Below are positions 1 to 6,668 of a DNA stretch of 16,500 nt, one piece after another; within the stretch, counting starts at the first letter, position 1, and each line of letters begins with the position of its first letter. Position numbers and translations under genes: made by a program. The notes under the pieces are model-generated. The model did not search any database and was not told the DNA's origin. It worked only from the letters and a program-made list of their open reading frames with translations. Source of the DNA: Synechococcaceae bacterium WB4_1_0192 (GTDB taxonomy: Bacteria; Cyanobacteriota; Cyanobacteriia; PCC-6307; Cyanobiaceae); the NCBI GenBank assembly GCA_009926195.1, contig RFPK01000017.1, positions 1 to 16,500 on the forward strand, read 5' to 3'.

Positions 1-990
1 GTGTGGCAGACCGACAACCGCCTGACCCTGCCGATGAGCGGCACCGGTTCGGCCGCGATGGAGGCCACCCTGGCCAACATGGTGGAGCCCGGCGACACCG
101 TGCTGGTGGCGGTGAAGGGCTATTTCGGCCTGCGTCTGCAGGACATGGCCGGCCGCTACCGCGCCGATGTGCGCACGATCGAGAAGCCCTGGGGTGAAGC
201 CTTCAGCCTCGAGGAGATCGAAGCGGGTCTGAAGGAGCATCGCCCCAGGATCCTGGCGATGGTGCACGCCGAAACCTCCACCGGCGTCTGCCAGCCGATG
301 GAGGGCATCGGCGACCTGTGCCGTCAGTACGACTGCCTGCTGCTGCTCGACACCGTTACCTCCCTTGGTGCCGTTCCCCTCTACCTCGATGCGTGGAAGG
401 TGGACCTGGCCTACAGCTGCAGTCAGAAGGGGCTGAGCTGCCCGCCCGGCCTGGGCCCGTTCACGATGGGCCCCCGCGCCGAGGAGAAGCTGGCTGCCCG
501 TAGCGGCAAGGTGCCGAACTGGTATCTGGATGTGAGCCTGCTCAATCAGTACTGGGGTAGCGACCGTGTCTATCACCACACGGCGCCGGTCAACATGAAC
601 TTCGGCATGCGCGAAGCGCTGCGCCTGATCGCCGAGGAAGGTCTCGAGAACGTCTGGGCCCGCCATCGTCGCAACGCCGAGAAGCTCTGGGCCGGTCTGG
701 AGCGTCTGGGCCTGGAGCCGCATGCCCCGCTGGAGCTGCGCCTGCCCACGCTCACCACGGTGCGCATTCCTGATGGTGTGGACGGCAAGGCCTTCACCCT
801 GCACATGCTCAACAAGCACGGCATCGAAGTGGGTGGCGGCCTCGGCGCCTTGGCCGGCAAGGTGTGGCGCATCGGCCTGATGGGGTACAACAGCCGCGAG
901 GAGAACGTCGATCTGCTGCTCAACCTGATCGAGCAGGAGCTGCCGGCGTTCCGGAGCGCTGCTCCCGCCGTTGCTGCCGTCGCCGCCTGA
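1..990 (+). CDS. Alanine-glyoxylate / serine-pyruvate aminotransferase family, 5' end outside the window
   Basis: This is a class V, fold-type I PLP aminotransferase. It moves an amino group between alanine or serine and glyoxylate or pyruvate in the cytosol, a photorespiratory or glycine-forming step in cyanobacteria. The 329 residues visible include the SGTG phosphate-binding loop near residue 13, D117 in LLLLDTVTS (pairs with the PLP pyridine nitrogen) and the Schiff-base lysine K143 in SCSQKGLSCPPG. Family members are about 385 residues, so roughly 55 N-terminal residues are missing. The GTG at position 1 is an internal codon, not the start. The C-terminus ends in an Ala/Val-rich tail that overlaps the convergent tadA by 71 nt. 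The family is secure; the exact donor/acceptor pair is inferred. Confidence 0.9.
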   Translation: MWQTDNRLTLPMSGTGSAAMEATLANMVEPGDTVLVAVKGYFGLRLQDMAGRYRADVRTIEKPWGEAFSLEEIEAGLKEHRPRILAMVHAETSTGVCQPMEGIGDLCRQYDCLLLLDTVTSLGAVPLYLDAWKVDLAYSCSQKGLSCPPGLGPFTMGPRAEEKLAARSGKVPNWYLDVSLLNQYWGSDRVYHHTAPVNMNFGMREALRLIAEEGLENVWARHRRNAEKLWAGLERLGLEPHAPLELRLPTLTTVRIPDGVDGKAFTLHMLNKHGIEVGGGLGALAGKVWRIGLMGYNSREENVDLLLNLIEQELPAFRSAAPAVAAVAA

Positions 991-1441
991 ACCACTGCTC
1001 CAGCTGGGTGCCACAGGCCTCGGCCTGCAGGCCGCCCAGCACCTGCATGTGGTGATGGGCGCTCGGATCCGAACTGAGATCCAGCACACCGCCAAGGGCT
1101 CCGCGCTTGGCGTCGTGGGCGCCGAAGCAGACCCGTCCCACCCGAGCCTGCACCAGCGCACCCGCGCACATCGGGCAGGGTTCCAGCGTCACCACCAGGG
1201 TGCAGTCGTTGAAGCGCCAGTCGCGGCGCAGGCGTGCGGCCTGCTGCAGCGCCATCAGTTCGGCGTGGCCAAGGGGTTGCTGATCCCGTTCGCGCCGGTT
1301 GCTGCCCCAGCCGATCGCCCGCCCCTGGCCATCGAGTACCACCGCTGCCACCGGGATCTCGCCGGCGGCGCCGACCGCCGCGGCGCGGCGGCGCAGGCGC
1401 TCCATCCAGGCCTCAAGCGCAGCGGGTCGGTCGGTCGTCAT
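920..1441 (-). CDS. tadA: tRNA adenosine(34) deaminase TadA
   Basis: This zinc enzyme deaminates adenosine to inosine at the wobble position of tRNA-Arg(ACG), and acts in the cytoplasm. The 173-residue product has the deaminase signature in order: N48, the HAE motif (zinc ligand H59, proton shuttle E61) and PCPMCAG with zinc ligands C89 and C92. The length is about normal, with a basic C-terminal extension (RRRRQQRREQR) after the catalytic fold. That extension is encoded largely in the overlap with the end of the convergent aminotransferase gene. The ATG at 1441 is taken as the start because the deaminase fold begins soon after it. The gene is divergent from the PLP decarboxylase, with about 104 nt between starts, so the promoters probably lie there. 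Other cytidine/guanine deaminases share the motif, but overall layout and length favour TadA. Confidence 0.9.
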   Translation of the reverse strand: MTTDRPAALEAWMERLRRRAAAVGAAGEIPVAAVVLDGQGRAIGWGSNRRERDQQPLGHAELMALQQAARLRRDWRFNDCTLVVTLEPCPMCAGALVQARVGRVCFGAHDAKRGALGGVLDLSSDPSAHHHMQVLGGLQAEACGTQLEQWFRRRRQQRREQRSGTPAAPARSG

Positions 1442-1545
1442 CGTTCAGGCTTGGGCGCGGCTGGCGGCGCAACAGCGGGATCCCAGCAGCCTGCCACCCG
1501 CTGCGCGGCGGACCTGGCCCCGTCACGCTGGAGAATGGAGCGCCT
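1442..1545. promoter_or_regulatory. Divergent intergenic region between tadA and the PLP decarboxylase
   Basis: These 104 nt separate the two divergent start codons, so promoters for both should lie here. I see no convincing -10/-35 pair. The sequence GGAG at 1537-1540 lies 5 nt before the GTG at 1546 and is a plausible ribosome-binding site for the decarboxylase. Confidence 0.4.
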
Positions 1546-2997
1546 GTGAGCCGTCCATCGTTGCCAGCCCCTGAGCACGAGCCCGAGGCTGGCCTGGCCG
1601 CCTTCCCCAATCCCCTGGCGGCGGACCCGGCCCTGGAGTCCTTCCTCGTTCAGGCCAGTGCGCAGCTCTGCCGTTGGTGGGCCAGCAGCGCCCAGCGCAG
1701 CCCGCTGCCGGGACTGAGCGTGCTGCCGGAGGTGGCGCCGGCCCGTGATGGCCTCAGCGCCGAAGCACTGCTGGCGGATCTGCAGCTGGTGATGGATGGG
1801 GCCTACAACCCCTGCAACCCCGGTGCCCTGGCCCATCTCGATCCACCACCGCTCACGGCTTCGGTGGTGGCGGATCTGGTGGTGGCCGGCCTGAACAACA
1901 ACCTGCTGGCCGAGGAGCTGGCGCCGAGCCTCACGCGCCTGGAGCGCTGCCTCACCGCCTGGCTGGCGGAGCGGCTCGGCCTCGGCCCGGGCTCTGGCGG
2001 TGTGGCTGCCAGCGGCGGCACCCTCAGCAACCTGATGGCCCTGGTGGTGGCGCGCCACAGCGCTGGCCTGCAGGGGCGCAGCGACGCGCTGGTGTTCTGC
2101 AGCGCCGATGCCCATGTGTCGATCGCCAAGGCGCTGGCGGTGATGGGGCTGCCGCCCTCGGCGCTGCGGCCGGTGCCGGTGGATGGTGAGGGTCGCCTCG
2201 ATGCCGGATGCCTGGCCGATGGTCTGGCGGCAGCCCGGCACGGCGGACAGCCGGTGCTGGCGGTGGTGGCCACGGCCGGCACCACCGTGCGCGGCGCCGT
2301 CGATCCGATCGCATCGATCGCAGCCCTGTGCCGGCCGCAGGGCATCTGGCTGCATGTGGATGGCGCGATCGGTGCGGTGTATGCCCTGGCGCCGGATCAT
2401 GCCGAGCGGGTGCCGGATCTGGGTCAGGCCGATTCGCTCACGGTGAACCCCCAGAAGCTGCTGGGTATCACCAAGACCTCCTCGCTGCTGCTGCTGCGAG
2501 AGCCCCAGCGGCTGGCGAGCTGCTTCGGCACGGGACTGCCCTACATGGAGCCGAGCTGGGCCGATGCCCACGGCGGTGAATGCGGCCTGCAGGGCACCCG
2601 GCCGGCCGAGATCCTGAAGCTCTGGCTGGGCCTGCGCCAGCTGGGGGAGAGCGGCATCGCTGCGGTCGTGGATGGGGCGGTGCAGCGCTGCGAGCAGCTG
2701 CGGCAGCTGCTGCAACCGCTCGATCTGGAGCTGCGCGGCGGGCCGTTGCATCTGCTGGCGTTCACGCCCCGGGGCCTCGATCCCGCTGCCGCCGAGGCCT
2801 GGTCGATTCGCTGCCGCCAGGACCTGCTCGATCAGCGCCTGATGCTGTCGCGGCCGCTGTACGCCGGCCGCCATCACCTCAAGGCGGTGCTGGGCAATCC
2901 CTACACCGGCAACAGCGAGCTGGAGGCGATCGCCGCGCTGGTGGCCGAAAGCCTGCCGGGCCAGGTGCGGCCCCTGGCGCTGCCGATTCCTGGTTGA
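1546..2997 (+). CDS. Group II PLP-dependent amino-acid decarboxylase family protein
   Basis: This is a fold-type I, group II PLP decarboxylase (glutamate/tyrosine/diaminobutyrate decarboxylase superfamily), 483 residues, about the usual size. Visible marks are the SGGTLSNLMAL segment that holds the PLP phosphate, HVDGAIGA with D272 as the likely pyridine-nitrogen aspartate, and the candidate Schiff-base lysine K304 in NPQKLLGITK. Most family members read HK at this point; here it is QK, and the preceding Asp-Ala is Asp-Gly, so the substrate cannot be inferred from the classical enzymes. The reading frame is open back to 1234, but those codons lie antisense to tadA. The GTG at 1546 with GGAG upstream is the better start. 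Product and pathway are unknown; a polyamine or aromatic amine route is possible. Confidence 0.82.
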   Translation: MSRPSLPAPEHEPEAGLAAFPNPLAADPALESFLVQASAQLCRWWASSAQRSPLPGLSVLPEVAPARDGLSAEALLADLQLVMDGAYNPCNPGALAHLDPPPLTASVVADLVVAGLNNNLLAEELAPSLTRLERCLTAWLAERLGLGPGSGGVAASGGTLSNLMALVVARHSAGLQGRSDALVFCSADAHVSIAKALAVMGLPPSALRPVPVDGEGRLDAGCLADGLAAARHGGQPVLAVVATAGTTVRGAVDPIASIAALCRPQGIWLHVDGAIGAVYALAPDHAERVPDLGQADSLTVNPQKLLGITKTSSLLLLREPQRLASCFGTGLPYMEPSWADAHGGECGLQGTRPAEILKLWLGLRQLGESGIAAVVDGAVQRCEQLRQLLQPLDLELRGGPLHLLAFTPRGLDPAAAEAWSIRCRQDLLDQRLMLSRPLYAGRHHLKAVLGNPYTGNSELEAIAALVAESLPGQVRPLALPIPG

Positions 2998-3008
2998 CGC
3001 TCCACCAG

Positions 3009-3048
3009 GCCATGGCCATGGTGCGGCAAGCACGTGCCTGGCCATGGC
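3009..3048. repeat. Inverted repeat overlapping the propeller gene start
   Basis: GCCATGGCCA (3009-3018) pairs perfectly with TGGCCATGGC (3039-3048). Inside the loop, GTGC (3021-3024) can pair with GCAC (3030-3033). The right arm contains the ATG at 3044. It lies 12 nt after the decarboxylase stop. There is no T-tract, so an intrinsic terminator is doubtful; a hairpin masking the start codon is an alternative. Confidence 0.55.
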
Positions 3049-4447
3049 TCACCGCAATCAGGCTCAACGTCCGGCCGACCGCCGGGGTTGGCGGCCTCTG
3101 GCAGCACTGAGCCTGGCTGCTGCTGCTGCCCTGATGCCGCCGGTGCTCGCCGCACCGCTGGGGCAGTTCCAGAGCTTTGATCAGGGGCCTGCCGGCTACG
3201 CGGGCAATGTGATCATCTCCGGGCCGGATGGTCGACTCTGGTTCACGGATAACCAGAGCAACACGATCCGCGCCATCAGCGCCGATGGCACGGTGCGCTC
3301 CTATCCGGTACCGACTGATTCCAGCCAGTCGTCTGGGGCGGGGTTATTCGCGCTGGCGGCCGGCCCCGACGGCGCGATCTGGTTCACGGGTTTCTACAGC
3401 AATGTGATTGGCCGGGTGTCGGCCAGCGGTGAGGTGCGCACCTATACGCTCCCCCTGGCCAAGGCCATGCCCTACGGCATTGCCGCCGGCCCGGATGGCA
3501 ATCTCTGGTTCACGCTCGATGCCGCCAATGGCATCGGCCGGATCACCCCGGCGGGGGTGATCACGCTGTTTCCGATCCCGGCACCTGATGCCAAGGGAGC
3601 CACCAGCATTGCGGTGACCAGGAACTGCATCTTCTGCGGCTTTGCGATCACGGCGGGGCCGCAGCGCAGCCTCTGGTTCACGATTCCTGCCGCCAGGCGG
3701 ATCGGGCGGATCACGCTCGATGGTCGCGTCAGCACGATCCTGATCCAGGGCGTGTCACCGCAGCCCAAGGATGGATCCACACCCAGCCTTGGCGCGATCA
3801 CGGCCACCGCCGATGGCAACCTCTGGTTCACGCAGAACATCGACAAGCGCATCAGCCGGATCACACCGGCTGGCCTGGTCAGCAACATCAGCGTCGGGGC
3901 GCAGGCCACCAGCCTGACGCCAGGCCCCGGCAACAGCCTCTGGTTCAACCAGACCCCCTGGACCTCGCCCACTGCAGCGGCACCGGCCAGCGGCGCGGCC
4001 ATCGGCCGGCTGGAGCTCTCCGCGAGTGGTCGGGGCCGGATCAGCACCTATCCGGTGCCCAGTCCCGATTCGTTCCCGAGTGCCGTGGCCACGGGGGCGG
4101 ATGGCAGTGTCTGGTTCACCAACATCGTGGAACCCAGCACCAGTTCGATCACGCTGCAGGTGGCGCGGGTCGGTACGGGCGTGGGCCCGATCCTGACGGC
4201 ACGGATCAACGGCAGTCCCCGGGTGGGATCGCGCCTGAGCTGCACCAGCAGCGATAGCAGCGGCTGGCCCGTGGCGGCACAGCGCTTCAGCTGGCGCCAG
4301 GACGGGCGCCTGATCGCCGGCAGCGGCGGCGCCACCTATGTGCCGCGCACGCCCGGGCTGGTGAGTTGTGAAGTGGCCGCCAGCTATCAGCCGGCCCTGC
4401 AGGTGCTGAGTGCGGTGTCGAGCGCTGTCAGGGTGGAGGCGCGCTGA
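3044..4447 (+). CDS. Exported seven-bladed beta-propeller (virginiamycin B lyase-like fold) with C-terminal Ig-like segment
   Basis: This 467-residue protein begins with a signal peptide (basic n-region, an Ala/Leu core near residues 19-31, likely cleavage around VLAA at 34-37), so it is probably periplasmic or secreted. Seven repeats of the type PDGxLWFT...IGRIT follow, with the blade tryptophans at W66, W113, W155, W211, W261, W300 and W357. This is the pattern of the streptogramin lyase (Vgb)/NHL-like propellers. Residues about 380-467 look like an Ig-type domain with two cysteines (SRLSC, LVSCEV). After residue 3 the chain has no histidine at all, while Vgb uses catalytic histidine, so lyase activity is unlikely. 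Ligand binding or a structural role is inferred. No ribosome-binding site is clear before the ATG at 3044, which lies in a hairpin arm; the signal peptide supports this start. Confidence 0.8.
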   Translation: MAHRNQAQRPADRRGWRPLAALSLAAAAALMPPVLAAPLGQFQSFDQGPAGYAGNVIISGPDGRLWFTDNQSNTIRAISADGTVRSYPVPTDSSQSSGAGLFALAAGPDGAIWFTGFYSNVIGRVSASGEVRTYTLPLAKAMPYGIAAGPDGNLWFTLDAANGIGRITPAGVITLFPIPAPDAKGATSIAVTRNCIFCGFAITAGPQRSLWFTIPAARRIGRITLDGRVSTILIQGVSPQPKDGSTPSLGAITATADGNLWFTQNIDKRISRITPAGLVSNISVGAQATSLTPGPGNSLWFNQTPWTSPTAAAPASGAAIGRLELSASGRGRISTYPVPSPDSFPSAVATGADGSVWFTNIVEPSTSSITLQVARVGTGVGPILTARINGSPRVGSRLSCTSSDSSGWPVAAQRFSWRQDGRLIAGSGGATYVPRTPGLVSCEVAASYQPALQVLSAVSSAVRVEAR

Positions 4448-4473
4448 TTGTCCGTTGTTGCCGTCGCGGGTCC

Positions 4474-4890
4474 TCAGTGCTGATCAGCCGTGCCGTAGGC
4501 GCAGATCTCGAAATCCTGGCCCGTCCAGCAGGCCGGATCGGTGCGGCTTCTTCGCGCCGTGCCCCAGCGGGAGTTGATGGCGGCGGTGGTGAGCCCCCGC
4601 ACCTCGGCGAGGCCTGCCGGCAGCAGCGTCAGTGAGAGGTCGGTGATGCCTGGCAGGATTGTGGTGTGATCGGGGTGCCTGATGGTGAAACTGCCTGAAG
4701 GCTCGGCGCGGAATTGACAGCGACCCGCATAAGTCACTGCGCCGTTCTGCCGGATCAGGCAGTGGGCCTCCCCGGCGCGGGCGTTGCCCGCCAGCAGGGT
4801 TGAGGCCAGCAGCAGCGACAGGGCTGAACGTTGGGCGACCGCCTGTCTGGTGCCGGGGTGACCCATGGGTTGCTGTGGTCGTGAATCCAT
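4474..4890 (-). CDS. Small exported four-cysteine protein
   Basis: I read a 138-residue exported protein. The hydrophobic stretch ALSLLLASTLLAG ends in ARAG, a good signal-peptidase site. The mature part has four cysteines (C44, C58, C121, C130, probably two disulfides), a GSFTI segment and an ACW...ICAYG ending. I have seen this layout (C-x-NG-x-G-C, GSFTI, LGxxxRxGACW, C-terminal CA) in uncharacterised secreted proteins of proteobacteria; the role is unknown. The frame is open upstream to a GTG at 4965, but that would run into the divergent gene and bury the signal peptide. ATG 4890 is chosen and ATG 4866 (130 residues) is nearly as good. The 3' end faces the propeller gene, 26 nt away, with no obvious terminator between them. 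Confidence 0.6.
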   Translation of the reverse strand: MDSRPQQPMGHPGTRQAVAQRSALSLLLASTLLAGNARAGEAHCLIRQNGAVTYAGRCQFRAEPSGSFTIRHPDHTTILPGITDLSLTLLPAGLAEVRGLTTAAINSRWGTARRSRTDPACWTGQDFEICAYGTADQH

Positions 4891-4943
4891 TCTGCGGATC
4901 AGCCTCAGATTTGCCATGTTTTCTGCCGATAACCTGAGGATGT

Positions 4944-5411
4944 ATGCGCCTCTGTCAAATGTCACAGCGTCCTTTCTGGCTTACAGGATTGTGGCTTGCA
5001 GGATTGCCGCTTGTGCTTGCTTCGTTTTCGGCGCTTGCGGTGAAGCCCGCCTTGGCGGATGAGAGGCCAGCTGCTTCGGCTCAGTGCAGTGTTGCCACGC
5101 TCAAGGGATCCTATCTCTACAGCTCAATCGGCGTTCTCGATGGCAAGCCCTATGCCGAAAGTGGCCGTGAGGTCTACGACGGCAAGGGTGGTGTTGAGCT
5201 GAGCTTCAGCGGTACCGGCGGCGTTGCCGGCACGATGCGAGCGAGGTATACCGTCAGCCCTGATTGCATCGGCAAGGCTGCGTATCCCTACGGCCAGACG
5301 CTCTCCAGTTTCATCAGTCCTGATGGAAGTCGCTTTGTCTATACGATTACCCGTGGCCCCACCGATCGTCCGACCGTGCTCTCCGGTTGGGAGATTCGCG
5401 TTGCTCCCTGA
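4944..5411 (+). CDS. Small exported protein of the CSxATLKGxY type
   Basis: This 155-residue protein starts with a long signal peptide (hydrophobic core FWLTGLWLAGLPLVLASFSALAV, cleavage probably after ALA at 36-38). The mature part is about 117 residues with two cysteines (C48 and C108), likely one disulfide, and a beta-rich pattern: CSVATLKGSYLY, a GREVYDGKGG turn, RARYTVSPDC and FVYTITRG. Similar beta-barrel-like secreted proteins starting with C-x-x-ATLKG-x-Y exist in many bacteria with no known function. GAGG (4936-4939) stands 4 nt before the ATG at 4944; an in-frame ATG at 4959 is possible. The gene is divergent from the four-cysteine protein and is followed 6 nt later by the dehydrogenase, suggesting co-transcription with it. 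Confidence 0.65.
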   Translation: MRLCQMSQRPFWLTGLWLAGLPLVLASFSALAVKPALADERPAASAQCSVATLKGSYLYSSIGVLDGKPYAESGREVYDGKGGVELSFSGTGGVAGTMRARYTVSPDCIGKAAYPYGQTLSSFISPDGSRFVYTITRGPTDRPTVLSGWEIRVAP

Positions 5412-5417
5412 TGCGCC

Positions 5418-6206
5418 ATGTTGCCTGCTGATGACATGACGTTCGCCAGTTCCCGCTTCAGCCTCGATGGTCGGCGTGTTCTGATCACCGGGGCCTCGCG
5501 CGGGCTGGGGGCGGAGATTGCTGCCTGTCTGGCAAGCGCGGGCGCACGGCTGATGATCAGCGGCCGTGATCCGATCGGTCTGGAGACGACGCGGGAGCGG
5601 CTGCTCCAGCATGGCTGCCACTGTCATGTCATGCAGGCGGATCTGCAACGCGTTGCTGATGTGCAGCATCTCGCTGATGTGGCAGTGGAGCTGTTCGGCA
5701 CTGTCGATATCCTGGTGAATAACGCGGGAGTCGTCTGTGTTGAGGATCTGCTGACGACTACGCTTGACCATTGGCAGCAGGCACAGGCTGTTAACCTGCG
5801 GGCTCCTTTCCTGCTCGCTCAGCGTCTTGCACCTGCAATGATCAGGCAAGGGCGCGGTAAGATCATCAACATCTCTTCGGTTGCATCCGTGCTTGCGCTT
5901 GAGGGGCATGCCGCTTATTCCGCCTCCAAGGCTGGGCTGAACCTGCTCACTCAATCCATGGCCGCTGAGTGGGGCAGGTATAATATTCAGGCCAACGCGA
6001 TTGCCCCCACCGTGATTCTCACCGCCATGGGGCAACAGGTGTGGGGTGAGGCGAGCAAGGGCGATCCGATGAAGGCGCGGATTCCAGCCCGGCGTTTCGG
6101 TGAACCGCATGAAGTGGCGGATCTTGTCCACTTCCTTGCTTCTGATGCTTCCAATTTCATCAACGGCCAGGTGATGCGGCTCGATGGCGGCCTGACTGCA
6201 GTCTGA
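5418..6206 (+). CDS. Classical short-chain dehydrogenase/reductase (SDR)
   Basis: This is an NAD(P)-dependent oxidoreductase of the classical SDR family, 262 residues, full length for the family. The Rossmann motif TGASRGLG is at 24-31, NNAG at 101-104, the structural N126, and the catalytic set S153/S154, Y167 and K171 (YSASK). R50 at the end of the second strand (ISGRD) suggests NADP(H) preference. The C-terminal GEPHEVADLVHFLASDAS...GQVMRLDGG is typical of FabG/gluconate 5-dehydrogenase-like members. The substrate cannot be read from the sequence. Start: ATG 5418 lies 6 nt after the upstream stop; ATG 5436 (seventh residue) is also possible, and neither has a strong ribosome-binding site. 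GC looks lower than in the left part of the window, which may mean a different origin. Confidence 0.88.
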   Translation: MLPADDMTFASSRFSLDGRRVLITGASRGLGAEIAACLASAGARLMISGRDPIGLETTRERLLQHGCHCHVMQADLQRVADVQHLADVAVELFGTVDILVNNAGVVCVEDLLTTTLDHWQQAQAVNLRAPFLLAQRLAPAMIRQGRGKIINISSVASVLALEGHAAYSASKAGLNLLTQSMAAEWGRYNIQANAIAPTVILTAMGQQVWGEASKGDPMKARIPARRFGEPHEVADLVHFLASDASNFINGQVMRLDGGLTAV

Positions 6207-6210
6207 GGCC

Positions 6211-6411
6211 AGCCGAGACGTGCTGGCGCACCAGCTGCCAGAACTCATGCACCACCACCTAATCGGCAATGGCGTGAGGTGTCTTGATCATGTGCCAGTT
6301 GAAGAGCACCTGACCCTGCTTGTCGCAGGATCCCCAGGCTGCGCTGAAGTTACGGACGCTGATTTGGGAGGGTGTGTCCTCGATCTTCTCCTGACAGCGG
6401 CTGGCCGCGTG
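6211..6411 (-). pseudogene. Decayed YgjP-like (DUF45/PF01863) metallopeptidase fragment
   Basis: Read on the minus strand from 6411, the frame gives QISVRNFSAAWGSCD, then QVLFNWHMIKTPHAIAD, a TAG stop (6259-6261), and VVVHEFWQLV. Intact family members read roughly I-x-VR-x-x-x-x-WGSC, then LFNW-x-x-x-x-P-x-x-x-x-DYVVVHELCHL. The stop therefore replaces the conserved Tyr, and the HExxH zinc motif has become HEFWQ (6235-6249), losing its second histidine. An in-frame TGA (6412-6414) closes the frame upstream, and the expected N- and C-terminal parts are absent; the 3' end runs into the SDR gene. This is a broken remnant, not a working gene. The family call rests on my motif recognition. Confidence 0.72.
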
Positions 6412-6453
6412 TCATGGGTGCTCGTCCTGCTGGTGCAGCCCTGCTCACACCAG

Positions 6454-6474
6454 ACTTGCAAGTGTGGTACTTGC
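6454..6474. repeat. Overlapping palindrome and inverted repeat
   Basis: ACTTGCAAGT (6454-6463) is a perfect 10-bp palindrome. It overlaps the inverted repeat GCAAGT (6458-6463), 5-nt loop, ACTTGC (6469-6474). It could be a regulator site or small hairpin; no T-tract follows. Confidence 0.4.
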
Positions 6475-6572
6475 CCGCCGCCGCCGCTGGGTGCGATCAA
6501 GCCCGTGATGGCGGCTGGGGCATTGATCGAGCACTGCCCGCCTGCAGGGCCACCGCAAAGGTCCACTTAAAA

Positions 6573-6591
6573 CTATGCAGAAACTGCATAG
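6573..6591. promoter_or_regulatory. Perfect 8-bp inverted repeat with AAA loop, upstream of the operon
   Basis: CTATGCAG (6573-6580), AAA, CTGCATAG (6584-6591) is a perfect dyad 77 nt before the first start of the operon, in a locally AT-rich spot (ACTTAAAACTATGC). It has the shape of a dimeric-repressor operator. The missing T-tract and the 3-nt loop argue against a terminator. Function is inferred only. Confidence 0.45.
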
Positions 6592-6668
6592 CCATGGGCT
6601 GAGAAGGTGGTCTCGGGGCTGCCACCGCCGTTGGGCTGCTGTAAAACAGACTCGTTTGGAGCCTTGCG

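Larger units (their letters stand above)
6207..6668. other. Non-coding stretch between the SDR gene and the defence-like operon
   Basis: Apart from the metallopeptidase remnant (6211-6411) and two palindromes, I see no gene here. Open frames on both strands in 6288-6809 have Pro/Ser/Arg-rich, family-less translations that look like frame shadows. The stretch marks the junction between ordinary genes and the operon on the right, and should hold the operon promoter. Confidence 0.5.

Noticed and set aside
1234..1545. N-terminal extension of the decarboxylase
   Set aside because: The codons are antisense to tadA and give an Arg/Pro-rich sequence unlike the family; GTG 1546 has a ribosome-binding site.
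1438..3045. 535-codon open frame on the minus strand
   Set aside because: It lies antisense to the decarboxylase, is Gln/Arg/His-rich with no recognisable domain, and long antisense frames are expected in DNA this GC-rich.
3044..4447. Calling the propeller a virginiamycin B lyase (vgb)
   Set aside because: The catalytic histidines cannot be present because the chain has none after residue 3.
4891..4965. Longer start for the four-cysteine exported protein (GTG 4965)
   Set aside because: It would overlap the divergent gene start and put 25 extra residues before an otherwise normal signal peptide.
5124..6269. 381-codon open frame on the minus strand
   Set aside because: It mirrors the SDR gene and the end of the exported protein gene, both of which have clear family motifs; its translation matches nothing.
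6573..6591. Intrinsic terminator
   Set aside because: The stem is only 8 bp, moderately AT, with a 3-nt loop and no following T-run on either strand.
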